Made by a program: the position numbers and the translations under genes. A stretch of 64,000 bases of DNA from positions 171,230 to 235,229 of the forward strand of contig NZ_JAUYRO010000037.1 of assembly GCF_030696805.1 (NCBI RefSeq), in the 5' to 3' direction. This DNA is from Methyloversatilis sp. (GTDB lineage: Bacteria > Pseudomonadota > Gammaproteobacteria > Burkholderiales > Rhodocyclaceae). Shown in pieces: positions 36,516 through 46,359 of the stretch (positions are counted from its first letter, which is position 1; every line of letters begins with the position of its first letter). The notes beneath the pieces were generated by a model, which worked only from the letters and a program-made list of their open reading frames with translations, made no database searches and was not told where the DNA came from.

Positions 36516-39500
36516 GTCCGATGCTCCCGGGCCGCGGGCGCGCGCGCCGCGAACAGCCGGCCGAATGCAAGATAGATGACCGGTGTGGTGTACAGCGTCA
36601 GCACCTGGCTCACCAGCAGCCCGCCGACCATCGTCAGTCCCAGCGGGTGGCGCAGTTCCGACCCCATGCCACCGCCCAGCATCAGCGGCAATGCGCCGAG
36701 CAGTGCCGCCATCGTGGTCATCAGGATGGGGCGCAGGCGCAGCAGGCAGGCCTGGTAGATCGCGTCGCGCGGCGCCATGCCCTGCGTGCGTTCGGCGTCG
36801 AGCGCGAAGTCGATCATCATGATCGCGTTCTTCTTGACGATGCCGATCAGCAGGATGATGCCGATCACCGCAATCATGTCGAGCGCGTGGCCGGTGCCGA
36901 GCAGCGCCAGCAGTGCGCCGATCGCCGCCGACGGCAGCGTGCTCAGGATGGTCAGCGGATGGATGAAACTTTCGTACAGCACGCCCAGCACGATGTACAT
37001 GGCCGCCACCGCGGCGAGAATGAGCCACAGCGTGTCGCTCAGCGAGGCGCGGAAGGCTTCGGCCGAACCTTCGTAGGTCACGGTCAATGTGGCAGGCATG
37101 GCGAGCGCGTGGCGCGTGTCGTCGATGGCATCGACCGCTTCGCCCAGCGACACCCCATCGGGCAGGTTGAACGACACCGTGGCAGCCGGAAACTGGCCCT
37201 GCCGGCCGATCGACAGGCGGGCTGGCCGCTCTTCGATGCGCACCAGACTGCCCAGCGGAATCTGCTCGCCGGCGGACGACATCACGTGGATCTGCGAAAT
37301 CGCTTCCGGCCCCTGCTGGAACTGCGGCTGGACTTCCAGCACCACGCGGTACTGGCTGGACTGCGTGAAGATGGTCGAAATGAGGCGCTGGCCGAAGGCG
37401 TTGTACAGCGCGGCATCGATGTCGGCCACGGTCACGCCGACCCGGGCGGCGGCGTCGCGGTCGATATTCACATAGGCCTGCAGACCGCCGGTCGTCAGAT
37501 CGGTGGAGACGGCGGACAGCTTGTCCGACTGCTGCAGCGCTGCGACGAGCCTGGGCACCCACTCGAGCAGGTCGTCCTGATTCGTGGCCTGCACGACGAA
37601 GGGGTACTGAGCGCGACTGACCCGATCTTCGATCGTCAGGTCCTGCACCGGTTGCAGATGCAGCGTGATGCCGGGCACTTCGCGCGCCATCTCTTCGAGA
37701 CGGCGGGCGATTTCGGGCGCACGGGCATCGCGGTCAGCCAGGGCTTTCAGCCGGATCTGCATGCGGCCGGTGTTCAGCGTCGGATTCTGGCCGTCGACGC
37801 CAATGAAGGAACTGATGTTCTCCACGTCCGGGTCGCGCAGCAACACCTCGGCCAGCGCCTGCTGGCGCTCGCTCATCGCGGCGAACGACACCGTCGGTTC
37901 GGCTTCCGAAATACCCTGGATCAGCCCGGTGTCCTGCACCGGAAAGAAGCCCTTGGGCACGGCGAGGTAGAGCAGCGCGGTCAGCACGAAGGTGGCGACG
38001 GTGACGACCAGCGTCAGCGTCTGGTGCTCGAGCACCCAGCGCAGCGTGCGCGCATAGCCGGCGAGCAGGCGGGCGTACCAGCCCTCATCGGCTTCATGCG
38101 CCGGTTCCGCCTTCAGCAGGCGCGCTGCCATCATCGGCGTCAGCGTCAGCGACACCACTGCCGACAGCAGGATGGCGATGGTCAGCGTGAGCGCGAATTC
38201 GCGGAACAGCCGGCCGACCACGTCCTGCATGAACAGCAGCGGAATCAGCACCGCCACCAGCGACACGGTCAGCGAAATGATCGTGAAGCCGATCTGCTTC
38301 GCGCCGTCGAGCGCCGCCTGCATCGGCGTCTTGCCCTGTTCAAGGTGGCGCGCGATGTTTTCGGTCATCACGATGGCGTCATCGACCACGAAGCCGGCCG
38401 CGATGGTGAGTGCCATCAGCGTCAGGTTGTTCACCGAAAAGCCGGCCATGTACATGACGGCGAAGGTGCCGATCAGCGACAGCGGCACGGCCACCGCCGG
38501 AATGACTGTTGCGCGGACATTGCGCAGGAACAGGAAGATGACCAGCACGACCAGCGCGACGGCCATCACCAGTTCGATCTGCACGTCGCGTACCGAGGTG
38601 CGGATCGATTCAGTGCGGTCGGTCAGCACGGCCACATCGACCGCGTCGGGCAGCGAGGCCTGCAGTTCGGGCAGCAGCGCCTGGATGCGCGACACCACGT
38701 CGATCACGTTGGCGCCCGGCTGGCGCTGGATGTTCAGGATGAGCGACGGCGTCTGGTTCGCCCACGCGGCCAGCAGCCGGTTTTCCGGACCATCGACCAC
38801 TTCGGCCACGTCCTCGAGCCGGATCGGTGCGCCGTTCTTCCACGCGATGACGCTTTTCCGGTATTCGGCGGCGGAACGCAGCTGGTCGTTGGCGTCCAGC
38901 GTCGTGGCGCGGGTCGGCCCGTCGAAACTGCCCTTGGCCTGGCTGGAACTGGTGCTGACGACGGCCGCGCGCAGCTGTTCGAGGCTGAGCCCGTAGGACG
39001 CCACCGCCGACGGATTGACCCGTACGCGAACGGCGCGCCGCTGGCCGCCGGAAATGCTTACCAGACCGACGCCCGACTGCTGCGAAATCTTCTGCGCCAG
39101 CCGCGTGCTGACCGCCTCTTCCAGCAGATGCAGCGGCAGCGCATTGGAACTGATGGCCAGCGTCATGACCGGCGCATCGGCCGGATTGACCTTGCTGTAG
39201 ACCGGCGGCGCCGGCAACTCCTGCGGCAGCAGCGTTGCCGCAGCATTGATCGCCGCCTGCACCTCCTGCTGTGCCGTATCGAGCGAAATGTTCAGACCGA
39301 AGCGCAGCGTGACCACCGACGCGCCGGCCGAACTGACCGAATTCATCTGCACCAGCCCCGGCATCTGGCCGAACTGGCGTTCCAGCGGCGAAGTGATCAA
39401 CGAAGTGGTGAGCTCCGGGCTGGCACCCGGGTAGAAAGTGACCACCTGCATCGTCGGGTAGTCGACCTGCGGCAGCGCCGACACCGGCAGCAGCCGGTAG

Positions 39501-39583
39501 GCGATGAAACCGGTCACCAGCAGCGCGATCATCAGCAGCGAAGTCGCCACCGGACGCAGGATGAACAGTCTGGACGGATTCAT
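36512..39583 (-). CDS. mdtB: RND efflux pump subunit, MdtB-like
   Basis: A 1023-aa RND transporter starting at ATG 39583 ([20 protein letters not shown]). Family marks include [56 protein letters not shown] (TM4 Asp pair), and [15 protein letters not shown]. It sits between the membrane fusion protein (12 bp upstream) and the MdtC-like gene (4-bp overlap). The two RND proteins are similar but distinct, as in MdtBC heteromers. Confidence 0.93.
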   Translation of the reverse strand: MNPSRLFILRPVATSLLMIALLVTGFIAYRLLPVSALPQVDYPTMQVVTFYPGASPELTTSLITSPLERQFGQMPGLVQMNSVSSAGASVVTLRFGLNISLDTAQQEVQAAINAAATLLPQELPAPPVYSKVNPADAPVMTLAISSNALPLHLLEEAVSTRLAQKISQQSGVGLVSISGGQRRAVRVRVNPSAVASYGLSLEQLRAAVVSTSSSQAKGSFDGPTRATTLDANDQLRSAAEYRKSVIAWKNGAPIRLEDVAEVVDGPENRLLAAWANQTPSLILNIQRQPGANVIDVVSRIQALLPELQASLPDAVDVAVLTDRTESIRTSVRDVQIELVMAVALVVLVIFLFLRNVRATVIPAVAVPLSLIGTFAVMYMAGFSVNNLTLMALTIAAGFVVDDAIVMTENIARHLEQGKTPMQAALDGAKQIGFTIISLTVSLVAVLIPLLFMQDVVGRLFREFALTLTIAILLSAVVSLTLTPMMAARLLKAEPAHEADEGWYARLLAGYARTLRWVLEHQTLTLVVTVATFVLTALLYLAVPKGFFPVQDTGLIQGISEAEPTVSFAAMSERQQALAEVLLRDPDVENISSFIGVDGQNPTLNTGRMQIRLKALADRDARAPEIARRLEEMAREVPGITLHLQPVQDLTIEDRVSRAQYPFVVQATNQDDLLEWVPRLVAALQQSDKLSAVSTDLTTGGLQAYVNIDRDAAARVGVTVADIDAALYNAFGQRLISTIFTQSSQYRVVLEVQPQFQQGPEAISQIHVMSSAGEQIPLGSLVRIEERPARLSIGRQGQFPAATVSFNLPDGVSLGEAVDAIDDTRHALAMPATLTVTYEGSAEAFRASLSDTLWLILAAVAAMYIVLGVLYESFIHPLTILSTLPSAAIGALLALLGTGHALDMIAVIGIILLIGIVKKNAIMMIDFALDAERTQGMAPRDAIYQACLLRLRPILMTTMAALLGALPLMLGGGMGSELRHPLGLTMVGGLLVSQVLTLYTTPVIYLAFGRLFAARAPAAREHRT

Positions 39584-39595
39584 GGGTGTGGCCGG

Positions 39596-40876
39596 TCAGC
39601 GCGCCGGCGCAGCGTCGCGACGCCCCGGCTGCGCTCCGTCCGGCTTGCCGTTGCGGGCACCTGCCGCCGGCGCATCGTCGATCTTCACCTTGTCGCCTTC
39701 GCGCAGGCGGTCTACGCCATCGGTCACGACGCGCTCACCGGGCTGCACGCCTTCGGTCACCTGCTGCATTTCGCCGGCCAGCGTGCCGGTCTTCACCGGC
39801 CGCATCGCCACCGCCAGATCGTCACCGACGACATACACGAAGGTGCCGCTGGCGTTGCGCTGTATCGCAGTCACCGGCACCACGACGGCACTGGCCACTG
39901 TATCGACGCGCACCCGCACATTGACGAACTGGTTCGGAAACAGCACGTCATTCCGGTTTTCGAACATCGCCTTGGCCTTGACGGTGCCGGTGGCGACGTC
40001 GATCTGATTGTCCAGGATGCGCAGCGTGCCGGTAGTCAGCACGATGCGGTTTTCCCGGTCCCACGCTTCCACCGCCAGACTGCCGCGCTGAGCGATGGCC
40101 GCGCGCACGGCAGGCAGTTCCGGCGCCGGCAGCGAGAAGACGACCGAAATCGGCGCCTCCTGCGTGATGGTCAGCAGACCTTCGGTATCCGACGCGCGCA
40201 CCATGTTGCCCGGTGTCGCCTGGCGCAAACCGACCCGGCCGCTGATCGGCGCCGTGATGCGGGCATAGCTCAGCGACAGCTGCGCGGCCGCGACGCTCGC
40301 GTCGTCTGCCTTGATCGCCGCTTCGTACTCGCGCACCAGCGCCTGCTGATTGGTCACCTGCTGGGTCGCGATCGAATCCTGCTTGAGCAGCGTTTCATAA
40401 CGGTGCAGGTCTTCGCGCGCGTTGGTCAGCAGCGCCTGATTGCGCAGCTTCGCCGCCTGCGTCTGCGCCAGTTCGACCTCGAAGGCACGTGGATCGATCA
40501 GTGCCAGAAGATCACCCTTCTTCACCCGCTGGCCTTCGGTGAAATGCAGTGAGCGCAGTTCGCCTTCAACCCGGCTGCGCACCACGACACTTTCGATCGG
40601 CGTTACCGTTCCCAGCGCGCTGACCGTGACCGGCAGATCCGCCAAGGTGGCCAGTGCGGTACCGACCCGTGCTTCGCCACCGAAGCGGCGCCCTGGTGCG
40701 CCGGGTGCGCCGGATGTCGCACCGGCGGGGCGGGCGCCTGGCGGTGCGCCACCTTCGGCCGATGCGCCGGTGCGCTCCCGCGCGAGAAACCAGCCAGCCG
40801 TCAGACCGGCCAGTACCAGCAGCATCACTATCCAGGGCCAGCGTGGCTTGCGAATAACGGGGGGCGTCGTCGTCAT
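39596..40876 (-). CDS. mdtA: RND membrane fusion protein, MdtA-like
   Basis: A 426-aa protein with one N-terminal TM anchor (WPWIVMLLVLAGLTAGWFLA), a Gly/Pro/Ala-rich linker at about residues 35-70, a lipoyl-like domain (VVRSRVEGELRSLHFTEGQR), an alpha-helical hairpin (LRNQALLTNAREDLHRYETL), and a beta-barrel domain. It bridges the RND pump to the outer-membrane duct. It is the first gene of the operon; no regulator gene is adjacent and the 402-bp region upstream holds the promoter. Confidence 0.93.
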   Translation of the reverse strand: MTTTPPVIRKPRWPWIVMLLVLAGLTAGWFLARERTGASAEGGAPPGARPAGATSGAPGAPGRRFGGEARVGTALATLADLPVTVSALGTVTPIESVVVRSRVEGELRSLHFTEGQRVKKGDLLALIDPRAFEVELAQTQAAKLRNQALLTNAREDLHRYETLLKQDSIATQQVTNQQALVREYEAAIKADDASVAAAQLSLSYARITAPISGRVGLRQATPGNMVRASDTEGLLTITQEAPISVVFSLPAPELPAVRAAIAQRGSLAVEAWDRENRIVLTTGTLRILDNQIDVATGTVKAKAMFENRNDVLFPNQFVNVRVRVDTVASAVVVPVTAIQRNASGTFVYVVGDDLAVAMRPVKTGTLAGEMQQVTEGVQPGERVVTDGVDRLREGDKVKIDDAPAAGARNGKPDGAQPGRRDAAPAR

Positions 40877-41278
40877 GGAATATCGGTCAAAGTGAAATCA
40901 GTGGCATGGCGGTCAGCGCACGCAGCGGTGCAACCTGCGTTCATTGCCAGTGCCATTGTCGGCTGCGCATGTTAATCACGTCGCGGCGCGCCGGGCGGAC
41001 TTGTGAATGGACTGTGAACGACGATGTGCGGTCGTCACCGCGTCGCACGACCGGGCCGGATGACGCGACGCGACGCGACGCGGTGTTGAGCGGCACCCGG
41101 TACGCGGGGTTCCGCAGGCATCAACATTGCGTCTGGTAAACTGTTCGGGTCGTTTACAGGCTCAGCCAGCAGTTCCACCGCGCGGCCCTGCGTTTTTCCG
41201 CGGGACACCCTGTCCCGCTGTCCGGTTTCACACCCTGCGTCAGGTCGCTTCCACTCCGTCTTTCGGGAGAGCGAAGCC
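40877..41278. other. 402-bp intergenic region between divergent pump operons
   Basis: No convincing gene is visible. The right half holds a four-copy GACGC tandem (41062-41081) and a TAAACT -10-like hexamer at 41137-41142 without a good -35. The GGGAGA ribosome binding site of the TTG-started MFS gene lies at the right end. The left end must carry the mdtA-like promoter, which I cannot pinpoint. Confidence 0.5.
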
Positions 41279-42541
41279 TTGCTTGTCCATCTGCTGCCCC
41301 TTGCGGCACTGCTGTCCGGCGTTGCCCTGCTGCTGTTGGGCAGCGGCCTGCTGACCACCCTGCTCGCCGTGCGCGGCGGCATCGAAGGCTTCGGCAGTCC
41401 CTTCATGGGTCTGCTCGGGTCGATGTTTTTCGCCGGCTTCCTGATCGGTACCCATGTCGCGCCGCGCATGATCCGCCGTGTCGGGCATGTACGTGCGTTC
41501 GCCTTCTTCACGTCAGCGGTGGCCTGCGCCGTGCTGCTGCATGAGTTGCTGGTCGTGCCGTGGGTGTGGGCGCTGGTCCGCCTGCTGACCGGTATTTCCA
41601 TGGTCGGGCTGTACACCATCGTCGAAAGCTGGCTGAACAGCCAGGCGGCACCGGCACAGCGCGCCCGTGTGTTCTCGGTTTACATGGGCGTGAATCTGGG
41701 CGCACTGGCGCTGTCGCAGCAATTGCTGCATCTGGGGCCAGCCAGCGGCCACGTTTTGTTCGGCCTGGCGGCGCTGCTGGTGTCGGCAGCCGTGATGCCG
41801 GTGGCGGCGACCCGGCTGGTTCAGCCCGTACTCGACCGGAATGCTTCGGTCGACCTGAAAAGCCTGTATGCCAAGGCGCCGATCGCGCTCTCTGCGGCGT
41901 TTGCGTCAGGCCTCGCGATGGGCGCCTTCTGGGGCCTGGGCGCGGTGTGGGCCGACGGCCACGGCATCGGGCATCAGGGCATTGCGGCCTTCATGACCGC
42001 CACCATCCTCGGGGGTGCGCTGTTCCAGTGGCCTATCGGTCTGCTGTCCGACCGCATCGACCGCGGGCGCGCGATCGCCTTCGTGTCGTTCGGCGCCACC
42101 ATGTGCGCCATCGTACTGATGGCAGTCGCCAGCCGCGGCACGCTGGCGATCAGCCTGGCCGGCTTCATCTACGGCGGATTCGCTTTCGCGCTGTATCCGA
42201 TGGCCGTGGCCCGCATGATCGACCGCCTGCAGCCGCACGAAGTGCTGTCGGGCAGCAGCAGCCTGTTGCTGATACACGGCGCCGGTGCCGCCGCCGGCCC
42301 GCTGCTCGCCGGTTTCGCCATGGCGCTGGCCGGCGGCGCGGCGCTGCCGCTGTGGTTTGCGGCGACCCAGGGTGCCCTGGCGATCGCCGCCTCATCGCTG
42401 CTGCGCCGGCTGACGCCCGACGTCGCTCATCAGACCCGCTTCCAGCCCATGGTGCGCACCGCATCGACCGCCTTTGACATGGTCGACGGCGCGCACCCGA
42501 ACGACCTTCCATCCACGCGACCCAGCCCGGAGACCCGCTGA
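41279..42541 (+). CDS. MFS transporter (YcaD-like)
   Basis: A 420-aa protein with about 12 hydrophobic segments. TTG start at 41279 follows GGGAGA at good spacing. MFS traits are GSMFFAGFLIGTHVAPRMIR (motif A-like loop), ESWLNSQAAPAQRARVFSVY, and LSDRIDRGRAIAF in the second half. Resembles the YcaD group of unknown substrate. It ends 35 bp before the glucosylglycerol synthase gene in the same direction, so co-transcription is likely, and osmolyte or sugar movement is a possibility (inference). Confidence 0.88.
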   Translation: MLVHLLPLAALLSGVALLLLGSGLLTTLLAVRGGIEGFGSPFMGLLGSMFFAGFLIGTHVAPRMIRRVGHVRAFAFFTSAVACAVLLHELLVVPWVWALVRLLTGISMVGLYTIVESWLNSQAAPAQRARVFSVYMGVNLGALALSQQLLHLGPASGHVLFGLAALLVSAAVMPVAATRLVQPVLDRNASVDLKSLYAKAPIALSAAFASGLAMGAFWGLGAVWADGHGIGHQGIAAFMTATILGGALFQWPIGLLSDRIDRGRAIAFVSFGATMCAIVLMAVASRGTLAISLAGFIYGGFAFALYPMAVARMIDRLQPHEVLSGSSSLLLIHGAGAAAGPLLAGFAMALAGGAALPLWFAATQGALAIAASSLLRRLTPDVAHQTRFQPMVRTASTAFDMVDGAHPNDLPSTRPSPETR

Positions 42542-42576
42542 CCCGAACCCGCAACCTGCCCCGAAAGGACTTCACC

Positions 42577-44823
42577 ATGCTCCTCGCCACCGATCTGGAC
42601 GGCACCTTCCTCGCCGGCGACCCCGAAGCGCGCCTGCGCCTGTACCAGCGCATTGCAGCCGACCCCGAAGTGACACTCGTGTTCGTGACCGGACGCGGCC
42701 TCGAAGCCGTACTGCCGATCCTGTCCGACCCGACGATCCCGGTGCCGCATTACATCATCGCCGACGTCGGCGCGACCGTCGTCGACGGCGCCACACGGCA
42801 GGCGGTGCAGCCGCTGCAGTCGGCGATCGACGTCGTATGGCCGGGCGAACTTGCAGTGACCGAGGCGCTGGCCGGCTTCGATCGGCTGCAGCGGCAGGAA
42901 GTCCCGCAGCAACGACGCTGTTCCTACTTCTGCGAGGGCGACGCGGTGACCGGCGACATCCACGCCGCGGCGGCGGCGCTGGGCTGCGACGTGCTGTATT
43001 CGGCCGACCGCTACCTCGACATCCTGCCGCCCGGCGTGAACAAGGGCAGCACGCTGCGCAAGCTGGTGCGCCATCTTGGCATCGACCCCGAGCATGTACT
43101 GGTCGCCGGCGACACGCTGAATGATCTGTCGATGTTCGAACAAGGTTTCCGCGGCGTGTGCGTCGGGGAGTCGGAACCGGCACTGCTGGCGGCGACCATG
43201 GACCGCTCGCGCATCCTGCATGCTTCGCGCATCGGCTGCGGCGGCATCATCGACGCGCTGCGCAGCTTCCGCATGATGCGCTTCGATCCGGTCAGCCCGG
43301 TTACCGACGGCGGCGACGCCGAGCTCGTCATCGTCTATCACCGGCTGCCGTACGAGGAGTTCATCGAAGACGGCATCGTCAAGCAGCGCCGCCCGACTTC
43401 GCCCAACGGCATCATTCCGACGCTACTGAGCTTCTTCGCTGAAGGTCAGCGGGGCTCATGGGTGGCCTGGTCGACAACCAATGCCGGATCGACCGATTTC
43501 GAGGTGCACACGACGGTCGATCGCCAGCGCTATCCGAATCTGACCTGTGCCCGCGTCGCGCTGGACAAGAACGACGTCGACATCTTCTACAAGCGCTTTT
43601 CGAAGGAAGCGTTCTGGCCGACGCTGCACACCTTCTGGGAGCGCGCGCAGTTCCGCGAGGACCACTGGCAGGTGTTCCTCAAGGTGAACCGGCTGTTCGC
43701 CGAACGCAGCGCGGCCGAGGCGGCGCCGGGTGCCACGGTGTGGCTGCACGACTACAACCTGTGGATGGTGCCGGCGGCGCTGCGCGAAATGCGGCCCGAC
43801 CTGAAGATTGCCTTCTTCCACCACACCTACTTTCCGTCGGCCGACGTGTTCAACGTGATGCCGTGGCGGCGCGACATCATCGGCAGCCTGCTGCAATGCG
43901 ATTACATCGGTTTCCACATTCCGCGCCAGGCCGAGAACTTCGTCGACGTGGCACGCGGCGTGGCTCCGCTGAAAGTGCTCGAATCGCGCAACTGCGCACC
44001 GCGCTTCCTGACCTATGGCTGTGCGGTCGGACTTGACGAAATGACGACGGCGATCGAGGTGCATGGCCGGCGCATCGGCATCGGCGCCCATCCGGTCGGA
44101 CTGGACGTGCAGCGTGTCGGCGCCCTCATGGCCGACCCGGCGACCGCCCGGCGCATGGACAGCCTGCGCCATGAACTGGATGGCCGCCGGGCCATCTTGT
44201 CGGTCGAGCGGCTGGACTACACGAAGGGCACGCTGGAAAAGCTGCTCGCCTTCGAACAGTTGCTCGAGCGCTATCCGGAAATGCGCCAGAAGGTCACGCT
44301 GATCGCCGTATGCGTGCCGGCGGCGAGCGAAATGACCATCTACCGCTCGCTGCAGACGCAGATCGAGCAGGCGGTCGGGCGCATCAACGGCCGCTATTCG
44401 CGAGTGGGCTGGACGCCGGTGCAGTTCTTCTTCCGCGCAATTCCGTTCGAGGAACTGATCGCCTATTACGCGGTGGCCGATGTCATGTGGATCACACCGC
44501 TGCGCGACGGCCTCAATCTGGTCGCCAAGGAATTTGTCGCGGTGCAGGGCCTGATGCAGGGCGGCGGCGTGCTGGTGCTGTCCGAATTCGCCGGCGCCGC
44601 AGCCGAACTGCACGGCGCCGTACTGACCAATCCGCACGACATCAACGACCTGCGCGAAAAGTGCTACTACGCGCTGAACATGCACCGCGCCGAAGCCGAA
44701 TCGCGGCTGCGCGAACTGCTGGCCATCGTGCAGTACAACGACGTGCATCGCTGGGGGCAGGAATTTCTGGCGGCCGTGGATGCAACGGTGGGCACACCTG
44801 CGCGGGTAATGCAGAGGGCGTGA
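42577..44823 (+). CDS. ggpPS: Bifunctional glucosylglycerol-phosphate phosphatase/synthase (HAD-GT20 fusion)
   Basis: A 748-aa fusion with AAAGGA RBS. Residues about 1-235 are a HAD phosphatase (LLATDLDGTFLAG, VNKGSTLRKLV, VAGDTLNDLSMF). Residues about 250-748 are a GT20 glycosyltransferase (LVIVYHRLPYEEFIEDG, SPNGIIPTLLSFF, SVERLDYTKGTLEKLLAFEQ, WITPLRDGLNLVAKEF). The YHRLPYEE-x-SPNGI opening is closer to GgpS than to trehalose-phosphate synthase OtsA. It should make glucosylglycerol phosphate from ADP-glucose and glycerol-3-phosphate, then dephosphorylate it to the osmolyte. A trehalose enzyme remains possible but less likely. Confidence 0.85.
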   Translation: MLLATDLDGTFLAGDPEARLRLYQRIAADPEVTLVFVTGRGLEAVLPILSDPTIPVPHYIIADVGATVVDGATRQAVQPLQSAIDVVWPGELAVTEALAGFDRLQRQEVPQQRRCSYFCEGDAVTGDIHAAAAALGCDVLYSADRYLDILPPGVNKGSTLRKLVRHLGIDPEHVLVAGDTLNDLSMFEQGFRGVCVGESEPALLAATMDRSRILHASRIGCGGIIDALRSFRMMRFDPVSPVTDGGDAELVIVYHRLPYEEFIEDGIVKQRRPTSPNGIIPTLLSFFAEGQRGSWVAWSTTNAGSTDFEVHTTVDRQRYPNLTCARVALDKNDVDIFYKRFSKEAFWPTLHTFWERAQFREDHWQVFLKVNRLFAERSAAEAAPGATVWLHDYNLWMVPAALREMRPDLKIAFFHHTYFPSADVFNVMPWRRDIIGSLLQCDYIGFHIPRQAENFVDVARGVAPLKVLESRNCAPRFLTYGCAVGLDEMTTAIEVHGRRIGIGAHPVGLDVQRVGALMADPATARRMDSLRHELDGRRAILSVERLDYTKGTLEKLLAFEQLLERYPEMRQKVTLIAVCVPAASEMTIYRSLQTQIEQAVGRINGRYSRVGWTPVQFFFRAIPFEELIAYYAVADVMWITPLRDGLNLVAKEFVAVQGLMQGGGVLVLSEFAGAAAELHGAVLTNPHDINDLREKCYYALNMHRAEAESRLRELLAIVQYNDVHRWGQEFLAAVDATVGTPARVMQRA

Positions 44824-44873
44824 GCCGCGAATCCGCCCGATCGGCTGGAAGCGCCGCCGCGGGCGCTGTTCCC

Positions 44874-44897
44874 GTGGGAGCTGTTCCAACAGGGGCC
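44874..44897 (+). repeat. Degenerate REP-like element
   Basis: GTGGGAGCTGTTCCAACAGG followed by GGCC is a variant of the GTGG-headed element at 52774-52792 (same spacing, C-to-T and C-to-A changes that partly break the palindrome). It lies between the ggpPS stop and the convergent outer-membrane factor gene. Confidence 0.5.
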
Positions 44898-44901
44898 GTT
44901 T

Positions 44902-46359
44902 TCAGCGCGCGGCGGTCGGTGTGTTTTCCAGTGTCTCGGCCGGGCCACCGGTTTCGATGCGGCCGCTCCAGCCGCCACCGAGTGCCTGATAGGTATTGAC
45001 CAGCGCGGTGACCCGGTCGAGGCGGCTGGCGATCAGCTGGCGTTCGGCCGACAGCCGCTCGCGTTCGGCATCAAGCAGCACGATGCGGCTGGCGTTGCCG
45101 GCGTTGAATGACAACTCGGCCAGATCGCGCGCACCGCGCGTGGCGTCGGACAGCTTCACCGTTTCCTCCATCGCTTCGCGGGCGCCGCGTGCAGCGGACA
45201 GCGCGCCGAGCGCATCGGCGTAGGCCTGACGCGCTGCCTGCTGGTAGGTCTGCGCGATCTGCGCGCGCTCGGCTTCCGACTGCGCGACCAGCGCACGCGT
45301 GCTGAGCAGGCCGACCAGCGGCTGCGCGATCGCAGCGCCGACACTCCAGGTGCGGGCTGACGCCGACAGCAGATTGCCCAGCGTGGCGCTTTCGCCGCCC
45401 AGTGCGGCGGTCAGCGAAATGGTCGGCATCCACTGCGTGCGTGCCACTTCGACGCTCAGGCTGGCGGCTGCGAGATTGGCTTCAGCTGCGCGCACGTCGG
45501 CGCGGCGGGCCAACAGATCGGACGTCAGTCCGGACGGGATCTCCGGCTGCACGGCGAGCGTGGACAGCGCGAGACCGCGATCCGGCATCCGTTCGACCAG
45601 TTCGCGCGGCGAGCGGCCGAGCAGCACCGACAGCGCGGTTTCAGCCTGTTCGCGCGCACTGCGCGTGGTCGCCAGCGACGCGGCGACACCGGCCCGTTCG
45701 GAGCGCGCCAATTCCAGGTCATAGCGGCTGATCGCACCACCGGCAAACTGCTTGTCGCGCAGCCCCAGCGCCGATTCGCGCGTGGTCAGCGTCTGCGTCA
45801 GCAGCGCTTCGTCGGCATCAAGTGCGCGCAGATTGAAGTAGGCACGCGCCACCTGGGCGCTGATCGACGCACGCAGCGCTTCCAGTGCATAGCGACTGGA
45901 AGCGAGCTGCTGACGCGCGACGTCGCGCTGACCAGACAGGCGACCGAACAGATCGAGTTCGTACGAGGCATTGAAGCCGCCGATGACCGTGTTGTACTGG
46001 CGCGGCCGGTTCGGAATCGGCCGCTCGGTGCTGAACTGCTGGCGCGAGCCGGACAGCGACAGGTTCGCATCGGGCAGGCGGTTGATGCGCACCAGATCGA
46101 GCGTGGCCTGGGAGGCCTGCACGCGCTGGGCGGCAATCACCATGTCGTCATTGCGCGCCAGCGCTTCGGCGATCAGGCCGTCGAGCACCGGATCGCGGAA
46201 GCTTTCCCACCAGCGGTCGAGCTCGACCGGCGTCGTGGCGCTGACCGACGGCAGGTCCAGTTCGGGCGCCGGTTTCGGCATCAGCGAGCAGGCGGACAGC
46301 AGGCTCGCCGCGAGCAGCGCGCCCAGCGCGCCGCGACGTGCGGGATCAATGAGGCGCAT
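44902..46359 (-). CDS. NodT-type outer-membrane efflux lipoprotein (AcrAB-type operon)
   Basis: A 485-aa protein starting at ATG 46359 (MRLIDPARRGALGALLAASL). The lipobox cysteine is in LSAC|SLMPKPAP. OEP repeats include VQASQATLDLVRINRLPDAN and LTSDLLARRADVRAAEANLA. It overlaps the preceding RND gene by 14 bp and is the last gene of a three-gene pump operon. It is the outer-membrane duct of that pump. Confidence 0.93.
   Translation of the reverse strand: MRLIDPARRGALGALLAASLLSACSLMPKPAPELDLPSVSATTPVELDRWWESFRDPVLDGLIAEALARNDDMVIAAQRVQASQATLDLVRINRLPDANLSLSGSRQQFSTERPIPNRPRQYNTVIGGFNASYELDLFGRLSGQRDVARQQLASSRYALEALRASISAQVARAYFNLRALDADEALLTQTLTTRESALGLRDKQFAGGAISRYDLELARSERAGVAASLATTRSAREQAETALSVLLGRSPRELVERMPDRGLALSTLAVQPEIPSGLTSDLLARRADVRAAEANLAAASLSVEVARTQWMPTISLTAALGGESATLGNLLSASARTWSVGAAIAQPLVGLLSTRALVAQSEAERAQIAQTYQQAARQAYADALGALSAARGAREAMEETVKLSDATRGARDLAELSFNAGNASRIVLLDAERERLSAERQLIASRLDRVTALVNTYQALGGGWSGRIETGGPAETLENTPTAAR

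Noticed and set aside
34119..36575. An 818-codon forward open frame
   Set aside because: It mirrors the MdtC-like gene on the opposite strand and has no family motifs or RBS.
36407..40552. A 1381-codon open frame on the forward strand
   Set aside because: It lies antisense to the MdtA/MdtB-like genes, is rich in Arg/His/Gln with no recognisable domain, and reflects high GC at third positions.
40906..41139. 77-codon forward frame in the mdtA-MFS intergenic region
   Set aside because: No RBS, no recognisable domain, and it spans low-complexity GACGC repeats.
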